Positions 50,601 to 61,248 of a DNA stretch of 64,000 nt are shown here, in pieces. The notes under the pieces are model-generated. The model searched no databases and was not told where the DNA came from. It saw only the letters and a program-made list of their open reading frames with translations. Source of the DNA: Phocaeicola vulgatus (GTDB lineage: Bacteria; Bacteroidota; Bacteroidia; Bacteroidales; Tannerellaceae); the NCBI GenBank assembly GCA_022009975.1, contig CP091733.1, positions 1,911,001 through 1,975,000 on the forward strand, in the 5' to 3' direction. The position numbers were made by a program, and so were the translations under genes. Numbering within the stretch: position 1 is the first letter of the stretch; each line of letters begins with the position of its first letter.

Positions 50601-53495
50601 TTAGGCCAACCCCTTATCATATATGACATTCAATAGTTCGTTTGCTAGTTTGGTATCTGAAATTTTAATGATACTGTCTTCTTCTGTTGAATATCCAAGA
50701 ACATTAACACTACCATACCAGATGGCCGTTTTATCAATGATACAGGCGCATAACGATAGTTTTGGAACAATCCTTATGAATAACCCTTGATTCTTTAGAT
50801 ACTCGGTTTGTTCGTTCTCGGTTGTTGTAAAAATAGCAACATCAATACCATTTGCCTGAAGTTCAAGCAAGTTTTTTATAAGCGCGTTCCGCTCTACACG
50901 GTAAAGTCTTGGAGATGATATTACAACAGATTGATTTGAGCTTTTCAATTCTTGAACAATGGGATAACGGAACGTATTCCCATTGAAGATTTGCCCTTCA
51001 CACGATGATAAATGCAAGTCCTCAGTCGCATCAAATAAAGTCGATACTTCTTTCGTAAGAACACGATAACCAATGGCTGAATATCCCTTTAGCCGTTTAC
51101 GATACATACTTTCGCACACAGGTTCGTGTATGTCAATATAATCATAAATGCGAACATCTGTTTTACCTTCATTCTCTCTATGCAATCGACCTGCATATTG
51201 GGCAACCAATCCTTTCCACGAAATAGGAAGAGCAAGAAATAGTGTATCAAGCCTTGGATAATCAAAGCCCTCTCCTACATATTTCCTGTAGCGACTATTA
51301 CAAGAGGAGCGTCCCGTGGAATATCCTGTAGTTTTTGTATAATTTCACGTTTATGTTTGCTCGTACCCTCTCCTGTAAGTTTTATAACATTAGCTACTTG
51401 TGGTTCAAGCATTTTCGTAATCAACTCGACATGAGAAGTTCTACTTGTCAGTATAATTGGTGTACGACCTGAGGCTACTGCGTTAAGAACATCTTCTATG
51501 ATGAGATTATTTCGCATCTCAGATTCCGCAAGTGATTGTGAGAGTGCCGTAAATGTATGTTTGTCGTCTGTAACGGGTCGATACGAAGTAAACCTCGGCA
51601 CAAGATAACGTTGAAACGATTGTTTTTGTATCTGTGCCTTAGCATCAACTGAAAATCGAATCGGGCCACATTGCATAAAAATAATTGGCTGTAGTCCGTC
51701 TTTGCGAATTGGAGTGGCAGTAAGCCCATAAACATAATGAGCCGTAACGTGTTTTAGAACATTTTCAAAAGTTATTGAAGATACATGATGACATTCATCA
51801 ACAATAACCATTCCGTAATCTTGTACAAAAGACTTGACTTCACCATCTTCAAAGCAAGATTGCATAAGAGCCACATCAACAACTCCATGCAATGTATTTG
51901 AAGTTGAATCAAGACTTCCGACTGGAGAAAAGACTTTCTTTCTACCACGTTTCTTAGGTACGTTATCCTCTATGAAATCAATATCAAGAAATTCAGAAAG
52001 GCGTTCGTGCCATTGCATAAGCAATGCTTTAGAATGTACCAAGATAAGTGTATTTATCTTTCTTTGGGCAATCAATGCTGCCGCTGTAACAGTCTTTCCA
52101 AAAGCGGTTGTTGCCGACAATACTCCATTTGTATGGGGCATAAGTGAATTAATGGCTTCTAACTGCTCATCACGTTCTTTACCCTTAAAGGCTATCGCAA
52201 TAGATTTGCCATGGTTGGTTTTATCAATTATTTCATAATCAATACTTAGAGAAGACAACATGGCTATTATAGCCTCTTCGCACCCCCGAGGCATAACAAG
52301 AAACTCATCATTGAAATCAGCGCGACAGATAATGCGTGGAATGTTATATGTTGAAATACGCATTGCCTGCTTACTGTAAAAATCAGGATTCTTGAAGGCG
52401 GCAAATCGCTTCAACTGATTAATCACCTTGCTGGAAATTGAACTTAATGGGATATAAATATTGTCGGATTTGTTGATTTTAAGTTTACTATCAAAGTCTG
52501 TCCATGCGACTTCTTGTACAATAGGTATTTCCCAAGGCTTTGCTTCCGAAGATGTGGCTAATGCTCCAAAATCCTCTTGTTGATGTTCAACCAACAATCT
52601 ATCCACGACACATTCGTCAATTCTCTTGACATTGTACAAATATGCCCATTGGTCTTTGAATGGAAGAAATTTATCATCAACAAAAACGCTGTTTCCCACT
52701 TTTCTTGCTCCACCTTGTAATGGTAGTGCTATTAGATTTCCAAATCCTCCTTCCGGTATTCTATCTTGGTTTGGAAAGAAACGGTCGTATGAATCAAAAG
52801 AAATTCTTCCATTCCGCTTCATAGCTTCCGTAAGAATGATATTACCAAACCGTCTCACTTTAATAGCTGGAATCGCATCAGTGAAGAAGACCCATACATG
52901 TGCTCCATTTCCAGACCTTGAACGCTCAATGCTACATGGGACATTCCAATCTCGACAAACAGAAACGAATGCCAACACATCATCCTTATATCCGTGAGTG
53001 CAGTTTGTCATCAAAATCAGCGCACAGAAAAGAGCATTTATTATCCGGAGTGATGACATACAGGCCGATAACATCACATCCGTTTTCGTCTTTACCTTCC
53101 AAATGACGATATATGTCTTGGTTTGTCAATGACGCAAAATTACGGTTGGGACATTCCGTACATTTATGTTTTTTCTTGTCGCATATTCCTCTACGCCATT
53201 CGTTGATACAGACTGGTTGATAGCCACCTTTTTCTGTGGTTTTGCTGAACCATCGTCGTGCAAATACATCATCCCTTCCTTTGAAAAAGCTATGGAATAA
53301 TTCTATTTTCTCATCAAGAGAGAAATATACAGGAGGAAATGAGATAGAAGAGAATACTGATTCCTCATCCATTCTGTTTGTAGTAGAATAGGCAATGCCG
53401 TATTGCCGAAGGATTGATTTCAATTCTTCGTTTTCCGCAAGAAGGCTGTCGTATTTTCTGACAAGTGTGTCGTATTTCTCCTTAAAGTTATCCAT
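50601..53495 (-). CDS. TOTE-like conflict protein: AEP primase / SF2 helicase / PLD domain (two frameshifts)
   Basis: One protein of about 965 residues. A coiled-coil start (MDNFKEKYDTLVRKYDSLL) is followed by a Cys cluster (CDKKKHKCTECPNR). The archaeo-eukaryotic primase domain has FLCADFDD (metal-binding acids) and SRSGNGAHVWVFF. The superfamily 2 helicase has TTAFGKTVTAA (Walker A), VIVDECHH and GLTATPIRKDG. The C-terminal phospholipase-D-like domain ends IIDKTAIWYGSVNVLGYS, but the expected HxK is replaced (SLCACIID). The order matches TOTE conflict systems. Slips lie near 53000 and 51270. Its likely role is nucleic-acid-targeting defence; catalysis by the PLD half is doubtful. Confidence 0.75.
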
Positions 53496-53524
53496 CATAC
53501 GCTTAGAGATTCTTTTGACACTTA

Positions 53525-53532
53525 CAAAAATA
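53525..53532 (-). promoter_or_regulatory. -7 element TATTTTTG for the TOTE-like gene
   Basis: Minus-strand TAnnTTTG match about 30 bp before the start, facing the XRE gene promoter across roughly 35 bp. Confidence 0.5.
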
Positions 53533-53566
53533 CGAAAAAGGACCCAGACTATTGAATATAATTCAC

Positions 53567-53575
53567 TATATTTGC
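53567..53575 (+). promoter_or_regulatory. -7 element TATATTTGC for the XRE gene
   Basis: Plus-strand match about 22 bp before the regulator start. The two promoters are close enough for one bound regulator to cover both. Confidence 0.55.
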
Positions 53576-53596
53576 AGAATAAAATTACATCTAAGA

Positions 53597-53803
53597 ATGA
53601 AGCTAAATAGAATAAAGGCAGTCTTGACAGACAAAGGTATCTCGCAGACATGGCTAGCCAAACAACTTGACAAAAGTTTTAGCATGGTTAATGCCTATGC
53701 TTGTAATAGAATCCAGCCCAATTTGGATACGTTACAGCAGATTGCGGAAATACTTCAAGTGGATTTAAAAGAATTGATAACGGACAAAAACGAACGTCAA
53801 TAG
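53597..53803 (+). CDS. XRE-family helix-turn-helix regulator
   Basis: 68 residues, all one DNA-binding domain: GISQTWLAKQLDKSFSMVNA is the HTH and QPNLDTLQQIAEILQVDLKE the supporting helices. The start is MKLNRIKAVL; an earlier in-frame ATG is less likely. It sits 63 bp before hsdR and is divergent from the TOTE-like gene, which suggests control of the restriction operon, the TOTE gene or both. Confidence 0.85.
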   Translation: MKLNRIKAVLTDKGISQTWLAKQLDKSFSMVNAYACNRIQPNLDTLQQIAEILQVDLKELITDKNERQ

Positions 53804-53865
53804 CGTTTGTCGTTATCAATTATTTTTACACTACAACTTCTGATAATATAAAAATATAGGAATAT

Positions 53866-56568
53866 ATGACACCGGAAGAAAAAGCTCGAATTAAAATTGA
53901 CCAATGGCTGACCGAAGCCGGTTGGAAAGTTATAAACCGAGAAGAATATGAACCGACTAGTACAGCTGTCGCTATAAGGGAAGGATTGCTAAAAGGTAAT
54001 CTCGAAGCAGATTATTTTCTTTTTATAAACGGAAAGGCTGTTGGTGTGCTTGAAGCCAAGCGTGAAGAAACGGACGCTTTCTCGGCAAAAGTGTGTGAGC
54101 AAGCTGCACTATATGCTAAAAGTGTACCCAATATCTACCAAACGTATCAGAAGCCATTACCCTTTATCTTTACCTCCAACGGCAAGGAATTATATTTCTG
54201 TGATTTTCGCGAAAAGGATGCTTGTTTCATCCAAATAATGACTATACCCACACCGCACGAACTGGTTAAGAAGTTGGGAATAAATGATTATTTTGCCGGA
54301 CTACCTACTCTGCGCAAAAAGGGTTGCGTAATTGCCAATATGAAGCCGTTACAGAACTGGAGAAAAGTTTTCGCACAGGTCAAAATCGTGCATTGATGGT
54401 TCTTGCCACAGGTGCAGGTAAAACATATACGGCTTGCCTTGCTGCATATCGTATGTTGTCATACACTCCTATGCGCAGAATCTTGTTCCTTGTGGATAGG
54501 AACAATCTTGGAAAACAAGCTGAAGGAGAGTTTGGCACATTCCGATTGACTGAAAACGGTGATGCTTTCAACACAATATTCACTGTCAACCGTCTTCGTT
54601 CTGCTTCCATTCCTGCTGATAGCAATGTAGTTATATCAACCATACAACGCCTTTTCTCTTTCTTGAAAGGAGAAGCCATAGAAGATACGGATGATGATGA
54701 CGACAACGAACTAACGGAAGAAGTCGCCTTGCCTGATAATCCGAATTTGCCCCACGATTACTTTGACATGATTATCATAGATGAGTGCCACCGCTCTATC
54801 TATGGAAACTGGCGCAAGGTACTCGAATACTTTGACACGGCAAAACTAGTGGGACTGACGGCAACCCCTATTCCAGAAACAATAGCATTCTTCAATAACA
54901 ATCGTATCGTCAACTATACTTTGGAAAAGAGTATTGTGGACGGTGTAAATGTGGATTGCCGTGTATATCGCATCAAGACAGAAGCTACCGAAAACGGTGG
55001 AGCTATATTGGAAGGAGAAAAAGTAAAGAGGAGACTCGCTATACAGGAGAGATAAAAACAATCAGCAACAAAGAGACAAAGACCTACACCAATAAAGAAC
55101 TGAACCGAAGCATTATCAACCCGGCACAAATCAAACTAATACTCTCCACTTATCGTGATGCGGTCTATACCGAGATGTTCAACGACCCACAGCGTGAACC
55201 AAATATGGACTATCTGCCCAAGACTTTGATATTTGCTCTCAACGAAGCCCATGCCACCAACATAGTGCAGATAACGAAAGAAGTGTTTGGACGTACTGAT
55301 GACCGTTTCGTTCAGAAAATCACTTATTCGGCAGGAGATAGCAATGAACTGATACGACAATTCCGAAACGATAAGGATTTCCGTATTGCCGTGACTTGCA
55401 CATTGGTTGCAACAGGTACGGACGTAAAACCGCTGGAGGTGGTGATGTTTATGCGTGATGTAGAGTCCCAATCTCTTTATGTTCAGATGAAAGGTCGTGG
55501 CGTGCGTACCATCGGAGATGAGCAGCTACGCAATGTTACTCCAAATGCCTTTAGCAAGGATTGCTTTTACTTGGTGGATGCTGTGGGTGTTACAGAACAC
55601 GAAAAGACTGTCCCTACAGCAACTGATGAGCCTACGACAAAGACCATTACCCTCAAAGAATTATTGGAACGGATTAGTCATGGTTATATCCCCGATGAAT
55701 ATCTGAAACGGCTTGCAGCAACACTTGCCCGAATCTATAACAGAGCTGATAATTCTCAACGAAAAGAGTTTGAGAACTTGGCTCACGGTGATATGAAGGA
55801 ATTGTCGGCAAGAATCTACACTGCGCTTGAAAACGACACACTTCCTCCTTTTATAAATGCAAATGAACCCAATAGCGAACGCAAAGGATTGGTTTCTCCA
55901 CTTGCAAATCATGCGGATGCCAGAAGATATTTGCTTATCCTTGCTGCCGGATTTGTCAATACATTGATGCCGGGCGAGGACACGCTTATCTCAAAAGGTT
56001 TCTCCGTAGAAGAAGCAAAAAGTACGACGGAGGCATTCGAGGAGTTCTGCAAAGAACATAGTGACGAGATAGAAGCTTTACGCATTATATATAATAATGA
56101 AGGAGAGCCAATCACTTATTCAATGTTGAAGGACTTGGAGAATAAACTCAAAATGGCGAATAACCATTTTACGTCCAAACAACTTTGGAACTCCTATGCC
56201 ATAGTCAATCCAGCGGTTGTAAGACGTTCCACAACAAAGAAGAAAGTGATGCCCTGACCAATATCATACAGTTGGTTCGTTTCGCTTACCATCAGATTGA
56301 AAAATTGGATAGCGTGGTTACCACCTCCAAGCAATACTTCAACTTGTGGCTGGGACAAACGCAACGTAACATAACAGACAAACAGCGAGAAGTAATCAGC
56401 CGCATTGTAGATTATATTGCATCCAATGGAGCTTGCACTATTAGAGACATCCGAGAGGACGATGCAACCCAAGCGGCTCAAATGATACGAGCCTTTGGTA
56501 ATATGCAGAAGGCAGACGAGGCTTTGCACTCACTTTACACATTTGTAGTTTTAAGAAAATCAGCATAA
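53866..56568 (+). CDS. hsdR: Type I restriction enzyme R subunit (three frameshifts)
   Basis: Motor and nuclease subunit. The N-terminal PD-(D/E)XK nuclease has LEADYFLFINGKAVGVLEAK. The helicase core has VLATGAGKTYTACLA (Walker A), MIIIDECHRSIYGNW, GLTATPIPET and YVQMKGRGVRTIG. The C-terminal domain (GACTIRDIREDDATQ region) contacts HsdM. About 900 residues. Slips near 54320, 55030 and 56250 break it; all restore cleanly with one base, so the enzyme is probably functional. The stop lies 5 bp before hsdM. Confidence 0.92.
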
Positions 56569-56572
56569 TATA

Positions 56573-58004
56573 ATGGCAACAAATAACGCAACAGAGCAGT
56601 CGCTCACAAAAAGGTTTGGAATTTGGCAACAACCCTTGCCGGACAAGGCATCGGCTTCACCGACTATATCACCCAACTGACCTATCTTCTGTTTTTGAAG
56701 ATGGATGCCGAGAATGTAGAAATGTTTGGAGAGGAATCAGCTATACCCACCGGTTATCAGTGGATGGACTTAATCTCTCTTGACGGATTGGATCTGGTCA
56801 AGCAGTATGAAGATACGCTAAAGCAGCTCAGCGAACAAGAAAACCTAATTGGCACAATTTATACCAAAGCCCAAACAAGATTGACAAGCCCGTTTATCTC
56901 AAAAAGGTTATCTCGATGATTGATGAAGAGCAGTGGCTCATCATGGATGGAGATGTAAAGGGTGCTATCTATGAAAGCATTTTGGAGAAGAATGGTCAGG
57001 ATAAGAAGAGCGGAGCCGGGCAATACTTTACGCCTCGTCCATTGATTAAGGCAATGGTAGATTGCATCGCTCCACAAATGGGCGAAACGGTTTGTGATCC
57101 GGCTTGTGGTACTGGAGGTTTCCTGCTGACGGCATACGACTATATGAAAGATCAATCCGCCAACAAGGAAAAGCGTGACTTTCTGCGTAACAAAGCTTTG
57201 CATGGAGTAGACAATACACCATTAGTTGTAACGCTTGCTTCCATGAACCTCTATCTGCATGGTGTCGGTACAGACCGAAGCCCGATTGTATGCGAGGATT
57301 CTTTGGAGAAAGAGCCTTCCACGCTTGTTGATGTGATTCTTGCCAACCCTCCTTTCGGCACTCGTCCGGCAGGTTCGGTAGATATTAACCGTCCCGATTT
57401 CTATGTCGAGACAAAGAATAACCAGTTGAATTTCCTCCAGCACATGATGCTGATGCTCAAAACAGGAGGACGTGCTGCGGTGGTATTACCCGATAATGTT
57501 CTTTTTGAAGCCGGAGCAGGTGAAACTATCCGCAAACGCTTGTTACAGGATTTCAATCTTCACACCATCCTGCGCCTACCCACCGGTATTTTCTATGCTC
57601 AGGGAGTGAAAGCCAACGTATTGTTCTTTACAAAGGGGCAACCCACTAAAGAGGTTTGGTTCTATGACTATCGTACCGATGTGAAGCACACTTTGGCAAC
57701 CAATAAATTGGAACGACATCACTTGGATGATTTCGTTTCCTGCTACAATTCCGGTAACTTAGCCGAACGAAAAGAAACATACGATGCCGAGAATAATCCA
57801 CAAGGGCGTTGGCGCAAATATGCTGTGGACGAACTATTGGCTCGCGACAAAACCAGTCTCGACATCACTTGGATTCGTCAAGGTGGCGAAGTGGACGACC
57901 GCTCATTATCGGAACTAATGGATGAGATAAAGGAGAAAAGCGATACTATCAGCAATGCCGTGGCAGAGCTGCAAAAGTTATTGGCAAATATAGAGGAGGA
58001 CTAA
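56573..58004 (+). CDS. hsdM: Type I DNA methyltransferase M subunit (two frameshifts)
   Basis: Adenine methyltransferase. The start is MATNNATEQSLTK. The N-terminal helical domain (restored as VWNLATTLAGQGIGFTDYI) precedes the SAM-binding fold: GQYFTPRPLIKAMVDCI, DPACGTGGFLLTAYDY (motif I) and ANPPFGTRPAG (NPPF catalytic motif). About 477 residues. Slips lie near 56620 and 56875. It pairs with HsdS for modification and with HsdR for restriction. Confidence 0.92.
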
Positions 58005-58009
58005 ATTTT

Positions 58010-59169
58010 ATGGGCAAAGACATCATCACAAACAATCAAGAAATAAACAACTTGTTTCAAAAAGTTGTTGACCTTATCACTCAGGCAAGGAAACGTGTGG
58101 CGACAACAGTCAATATCGCTGAAGTCTATACAAAATTCCATATTGGCCAATATATAGTAGAATATGAACAAAAGGGAGAGATTAGAGCTGAATACGGAAA
58201 GACTGTACTGAAAGAACTCTCTAAACGTCTGACTGACAGATTAGGAGACGGTTGGGGATATTCAACTTTAAAAAACATCAAACAGTTCTATTTAGTTTAT
58301 GCGAAAAGGCTAAACACTGTCGAGCCAATTGAAAACAGCAAACTTAGGTTGCAAAATGAGGAAAGGAAATACGATCAAGATTTAGTGCAGGATAAAAAGG
58401 ACAAACACTGTTTAGCCTTTTCAGAAGAATCATTTACTCTTTCGTGGTCACACTATCTAATATTGATGCGTATAACAGACCCAATGGCTCGAAGATTCTA
58501 TGAAATTGAGTGCCGACAACAAGATTGGAGTGTGCGACAACTCAGCCGGCAAGTGGCATCTTCGCTTTACGAACGTCTTGCGCTCTCACGTAACAAAGAC
58601 GAGGTGATGCGGTTGGCACAGGAGGGACAAACCCTTGAAAAGCCATCTGACATTATCAAGAACCCCATTACATTAGAGTTTCTTGGTCTAAAGCCTGATG
58701 CTGTATACTCGGAAACTAAACTAGAGAATGCCATTATCAGCAAGATGCAGCAATTCCTATTGGAACTTGGCAAGGGATTTCTTTTTGAGGCTCGTCAAAA
58801 GAGATTTACATTTGATGAACAACATTTCTATGTTGACTTAGTGTTCTACAATCGCTTGCTACAATGTTATGTGCTTATAGACTTGAAGATAGAGAGACTT
58901 ACCCATCAAGACTTAGGACAGATGCAGATGTATGTCAATTATTACGATCGCCACGTCAAACAAGATTTGAAAAGCCGACAATTGGCATCCTGCTGTGTAA
59001 GGAGAAAAACGATGCACTTGTGGAACTTACCTTACCCAAAGATGCCAATATATACGCCTCGGCATATCAGCTCTATCTCCCTAACAAAGCTCTATTGCAG
59101 GCCAAGGTAAAGGAGTGGATTGAAGAGTTTGAAGAGAGTGAAGAAGAGAAACAAATAAACAAAAACTAA
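58010..59169 (+). CDS. DUF1016/YhcG-type PDDEXK nuclease (one frameshift)
   Basis: The N-terminal DUF1016 part has YTKFHIGQYIVEYEQKG and LSKRLTDRLGDGWGYSTL. The C-terminal YhcG nuclease domain has FTFDEQHFYVDLVFYNRLL and YVLIDLKIERLTHQDLGQMQ, with the Asp and D-x-K active-site pattern. A slip near 58965 is restored as KPTIGILLCKEKNDALVEL. The gene starts 5 bp after hsdM and lies before hsdS, so it is part of the operon. Such genes recur in type I loci of this phylum, but their contribution is not settled. Confidence 0.85.
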
Positions 59170-59215
59170 TTGTGCAGCCAAGAACTGCACAAACTGTCCA
59201 ACCAAAAATTGGACA
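59170..59215. repeat. Two tandem hairpins between the YhcG-type gene and hsdS
   Basis: TTGTGCAG pairs with CTGCACAA, then TGTCCAA pairs with TTGGACA. Both loops are seven bases and similar (CCAAGAA, CCAAAAA). They lie directly after the stop codon and before the hsdS start, with no T-tail, so they may tune expression or RNA processing rather than terminate. Confidence 0.55.
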
Positions 59216-59230
59216 AATAGATTAACTGGT

Positions 59231-60664
59231 ATGGATACTAAGAAATTACGTCAAAAGATACTCGACCTTGCCATTCATGGTAAACTCGTCCCTCAAGACC
59301 CGAATGATGAGCCTGCATCTGTTCTCCTTGAACGTATCAAGGCAGAAAAGGAGCGACTGATAAAAGAGGGTAAAATTAAAAAGAGCAAAAAGTCTACAAA
59401 GGCTTCTGATACGCCCCATTATGAGCAGGTGCCGTTTGAGGTGCCAAAATCGTGGGTGTGGTGTAAGCTGGAAGATATTGTATGCGAATTAAAATATGGA
59501 ACTTCTGAGAAATCATCAAGTGTGGGTAAAATAGCAGTTTTACGAATGGGGAATATTACTAATGTTGGTACAATAGACTATTCGAATTTAGTGTATTCTT
59601 CGAATGATGAAGATATTGAACAATACTCTCTTGAAAAATACGATTTACTGTTTAATCGCACAAATAGTAGTGAATGGGTTGGAAAAACAGCAATCTACAA
59701 GGATGAACAACCAGCCATTTATGCAGGTTATCTTATTCGTATTAGACCTTTATTGATTTCTCCTGACTATCTAAACACTGTGATGAATAGCGGCTATTAT
59801 CGTGAATGGTGTTATAATGTGAAAACGGATGCTGTTAATCAGTCTAATATCAATGCCAAAAAACTGTCGCAATTAATGATACCTATTCCTCCATTAAGGG
59901 AACAAGGAAGAATTGTAGCAGAGATAGATAAGTGGATTTCGTTAATTGACATAGTCAAGAACGGTAAAGGAGATTTGCAGACTGTAATAAAACAAGCCAA
60001 GAGCAAAATCCTTGACCTTGCCATTCATGGGAAACTTGTACCGCAAGACCCAAATGATGAGCCAGCCATTGAACTCTTGAAGCGCATCAATCCCGACTTC
60101 ACACCTTGTGATAACGGGCATTATCCGAACATACCTTTTGATATTCCTCGGAATTGGATATGGGTAGAACTCGGAAAGATTGGTAGATGGCAATCTGGAA
60201 GCACACCAAATAGATTGAATAAAGCTTATTATGGTGGCAATATACCATGGCTTAAAACAGGTGATTTAAATGATGGATACATCACACATATACCAGAATA
60301 TATTACCGAAAAAGCTCTGAATGAAACATCTGTAAAATTGAATCCTATAGGCAGTGTACTAATAGCTATGTATGGTGCAACAATAGGGAAAATTGGTATA
60401 TTGACATTTGCTGCCACAACAAATCAGGCTTGTTGTGCCTGTGATGTATTCGAAGGAATCGAGAAAGAATATCTTTTCTATTTTTTACTTTCTCACAAGG
60501 AAGAATTTATAAAATTAGGAGGAGGTGGAGCACAGCCTAACATATCAAAAGAAAAAATTGTTAGTACATACATTCCTTTGCCACCAAATGCAGAGCAAAT
60601 ACGAATAATCAAGACTATTCATCAACTCTTTGACCAATTAGATATAATCACGGAGAGTCTATAA
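59231..60664 (+). CDS. hsdS: Type I specificity subunit HsdS, expressed copy
   Basis: 477 residues with two target-recognition domains (TRDs). The opening is MDTKKLRQKILDLAIHGKL. TRD1 begins near VPFEVPKSWVWCKLEDI. A conserved central helix repeats the opening (ILDLAIHGKLVPQDPNDEP, residues ~260-280). TRD2 begins near GHYPNIPFDIPRNWIW. Each TRD recognises half of a bipartite site, and the two helices set the spacing. The frame is intact. The second half is bounded by inverted repeats shared with silent cassettes downstream, so this gene is predicted to change specificity by DNA inversion. Confidence 0.92.
   Translation: MDTKKLRQKILDLAIHGKLVPQDPNDEPASVLLERIKAEKERLIKEGKIKKSKKSTKASDTPHYEQVPFEVPKSWVWCKLEDIVCELKYGTSEKSSSVGKIAVLRMGNITNVGTIDYSNLVYSSNDEDIEQYSLEKYDLLFNRTNSSEWVGKTAIYKDEQPAIYAGYLIRIRPLLISPDYLNTVMNSGYYREWCYNVKTDAVNQSNINAKKLSQLMIPIPPLREQGRIVAEIDKWISLIDIVKNGKGDLQTVIKQAKSKILDLAIHGKLVPQDPNDEPAIELLKRINPDFTPCDNGHYPNIPFDIPRNWIWVELGKIGRWQSGSTPNRLNKAYYGGNIPWLKTGDLNDGYITHIPEYITEKALNETSVKLNPIGSVLIAMYGATIGKIGILTFAATTNQACCACDVFEGIEKEYLFYFLLSHKEEFIKLGGGGAQPNISKEKIVSTYIPLPPNAEQIRIIKTIHQLFDQLDIITESL
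59409..60121 (+). repeat. Long inverted repeat, left arm (hsdS TRD1 plus central helix)
   Basis: Nearly identical to the reverse complement of 62610-63336. It runs from the ATACGCCCC before TRD1 to ATAACGGGCAT at the TRD2 junction. It covers all of TRD1 and the conserved central helix. Confidence 0.85.
60115..60130 (+). repeat. 16-bp inverted repeat, hsdS side (inversion site)
   Basis: CGGGCATTATCCGAAC encodes GHYPN at the start of TRD2. Its exact reverse complement is at 61130-61145. The reading frame is the same in both arms, so inversion would fuse the silent TRD in frame. Confidence 0.75.
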
Positions 60665-61150
60665 ACTTCCCGTGATTATATCCAGTTGCTGAAACGCACG
60701 GTTTATCGCATTCACTATTCTTTGTTGTTCCTTATAAGGAGGTATAGGTACTTCGATTGCCTTGAATAGTTTTTTATTCAAGTGAGGAATAGCAGAACCT
60801 ACCTTGTTTTCTCGTAAAGTCTTACGATGTAAGTTGATAACTTGTAAAACATAATCTGTATTCATATTGTCGTTGATAGACAATTGTTTGAATGTACTGC
60901 CTTGATAACCTTCTATAGGAGTACGGAACACTTCACCAGAGTTTTCGCCATCTACTAAAATCAATAGAGTATTAGCAGGAGTGTATCTTCCTGCTGTTAA
61001 AGTTTTTGTTTCTCGTTCACCACGTAGGTACTTGACATCAAGATTTACTCTTTCAATCTCACTTTGCCTTTCTCCATCAGTCAAGCTGCATAAAGTTTGC
61101 ATAGGAGTAACTACCCATCCATTTGGCAAGTTCGGATAATGCCCGATATA
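60659..61150 (-). pseudogene. Silent HsdS TRD2 cassette
   Basis: An open frame of about 160 codons reading GHYPNLPNGWVVTPMQTLCS through IPHLNKKLFKAIEVPIPPYK to QQLDIITGSL. It is one target-recognition domain plus the closing helix, with no start codon, promoter or TRD1. It points toward hsdS, and the two 3' ends form an inverted pair (60635-60653 with 60669-60688). It becomes expressed if the 60115-61145 segment flips. Confidence 0.82.
61130..61145 (-). repeat. 16-bp inverted repeat, silent-cassette side
   Basis: Reverse complement of 60115-60130, with identical bases throughout, at the GHYPN codons of the silent cassette. Confidence 0.75.
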
Positions 61151-61248
61151 AACCAACCATTTTATTATGATGGGTTGGCTTCAAACCACCCCATATCATA
61201 ACAGCTATACCTTATATTATTACCATACTCATTATTAATCAATGTAAT

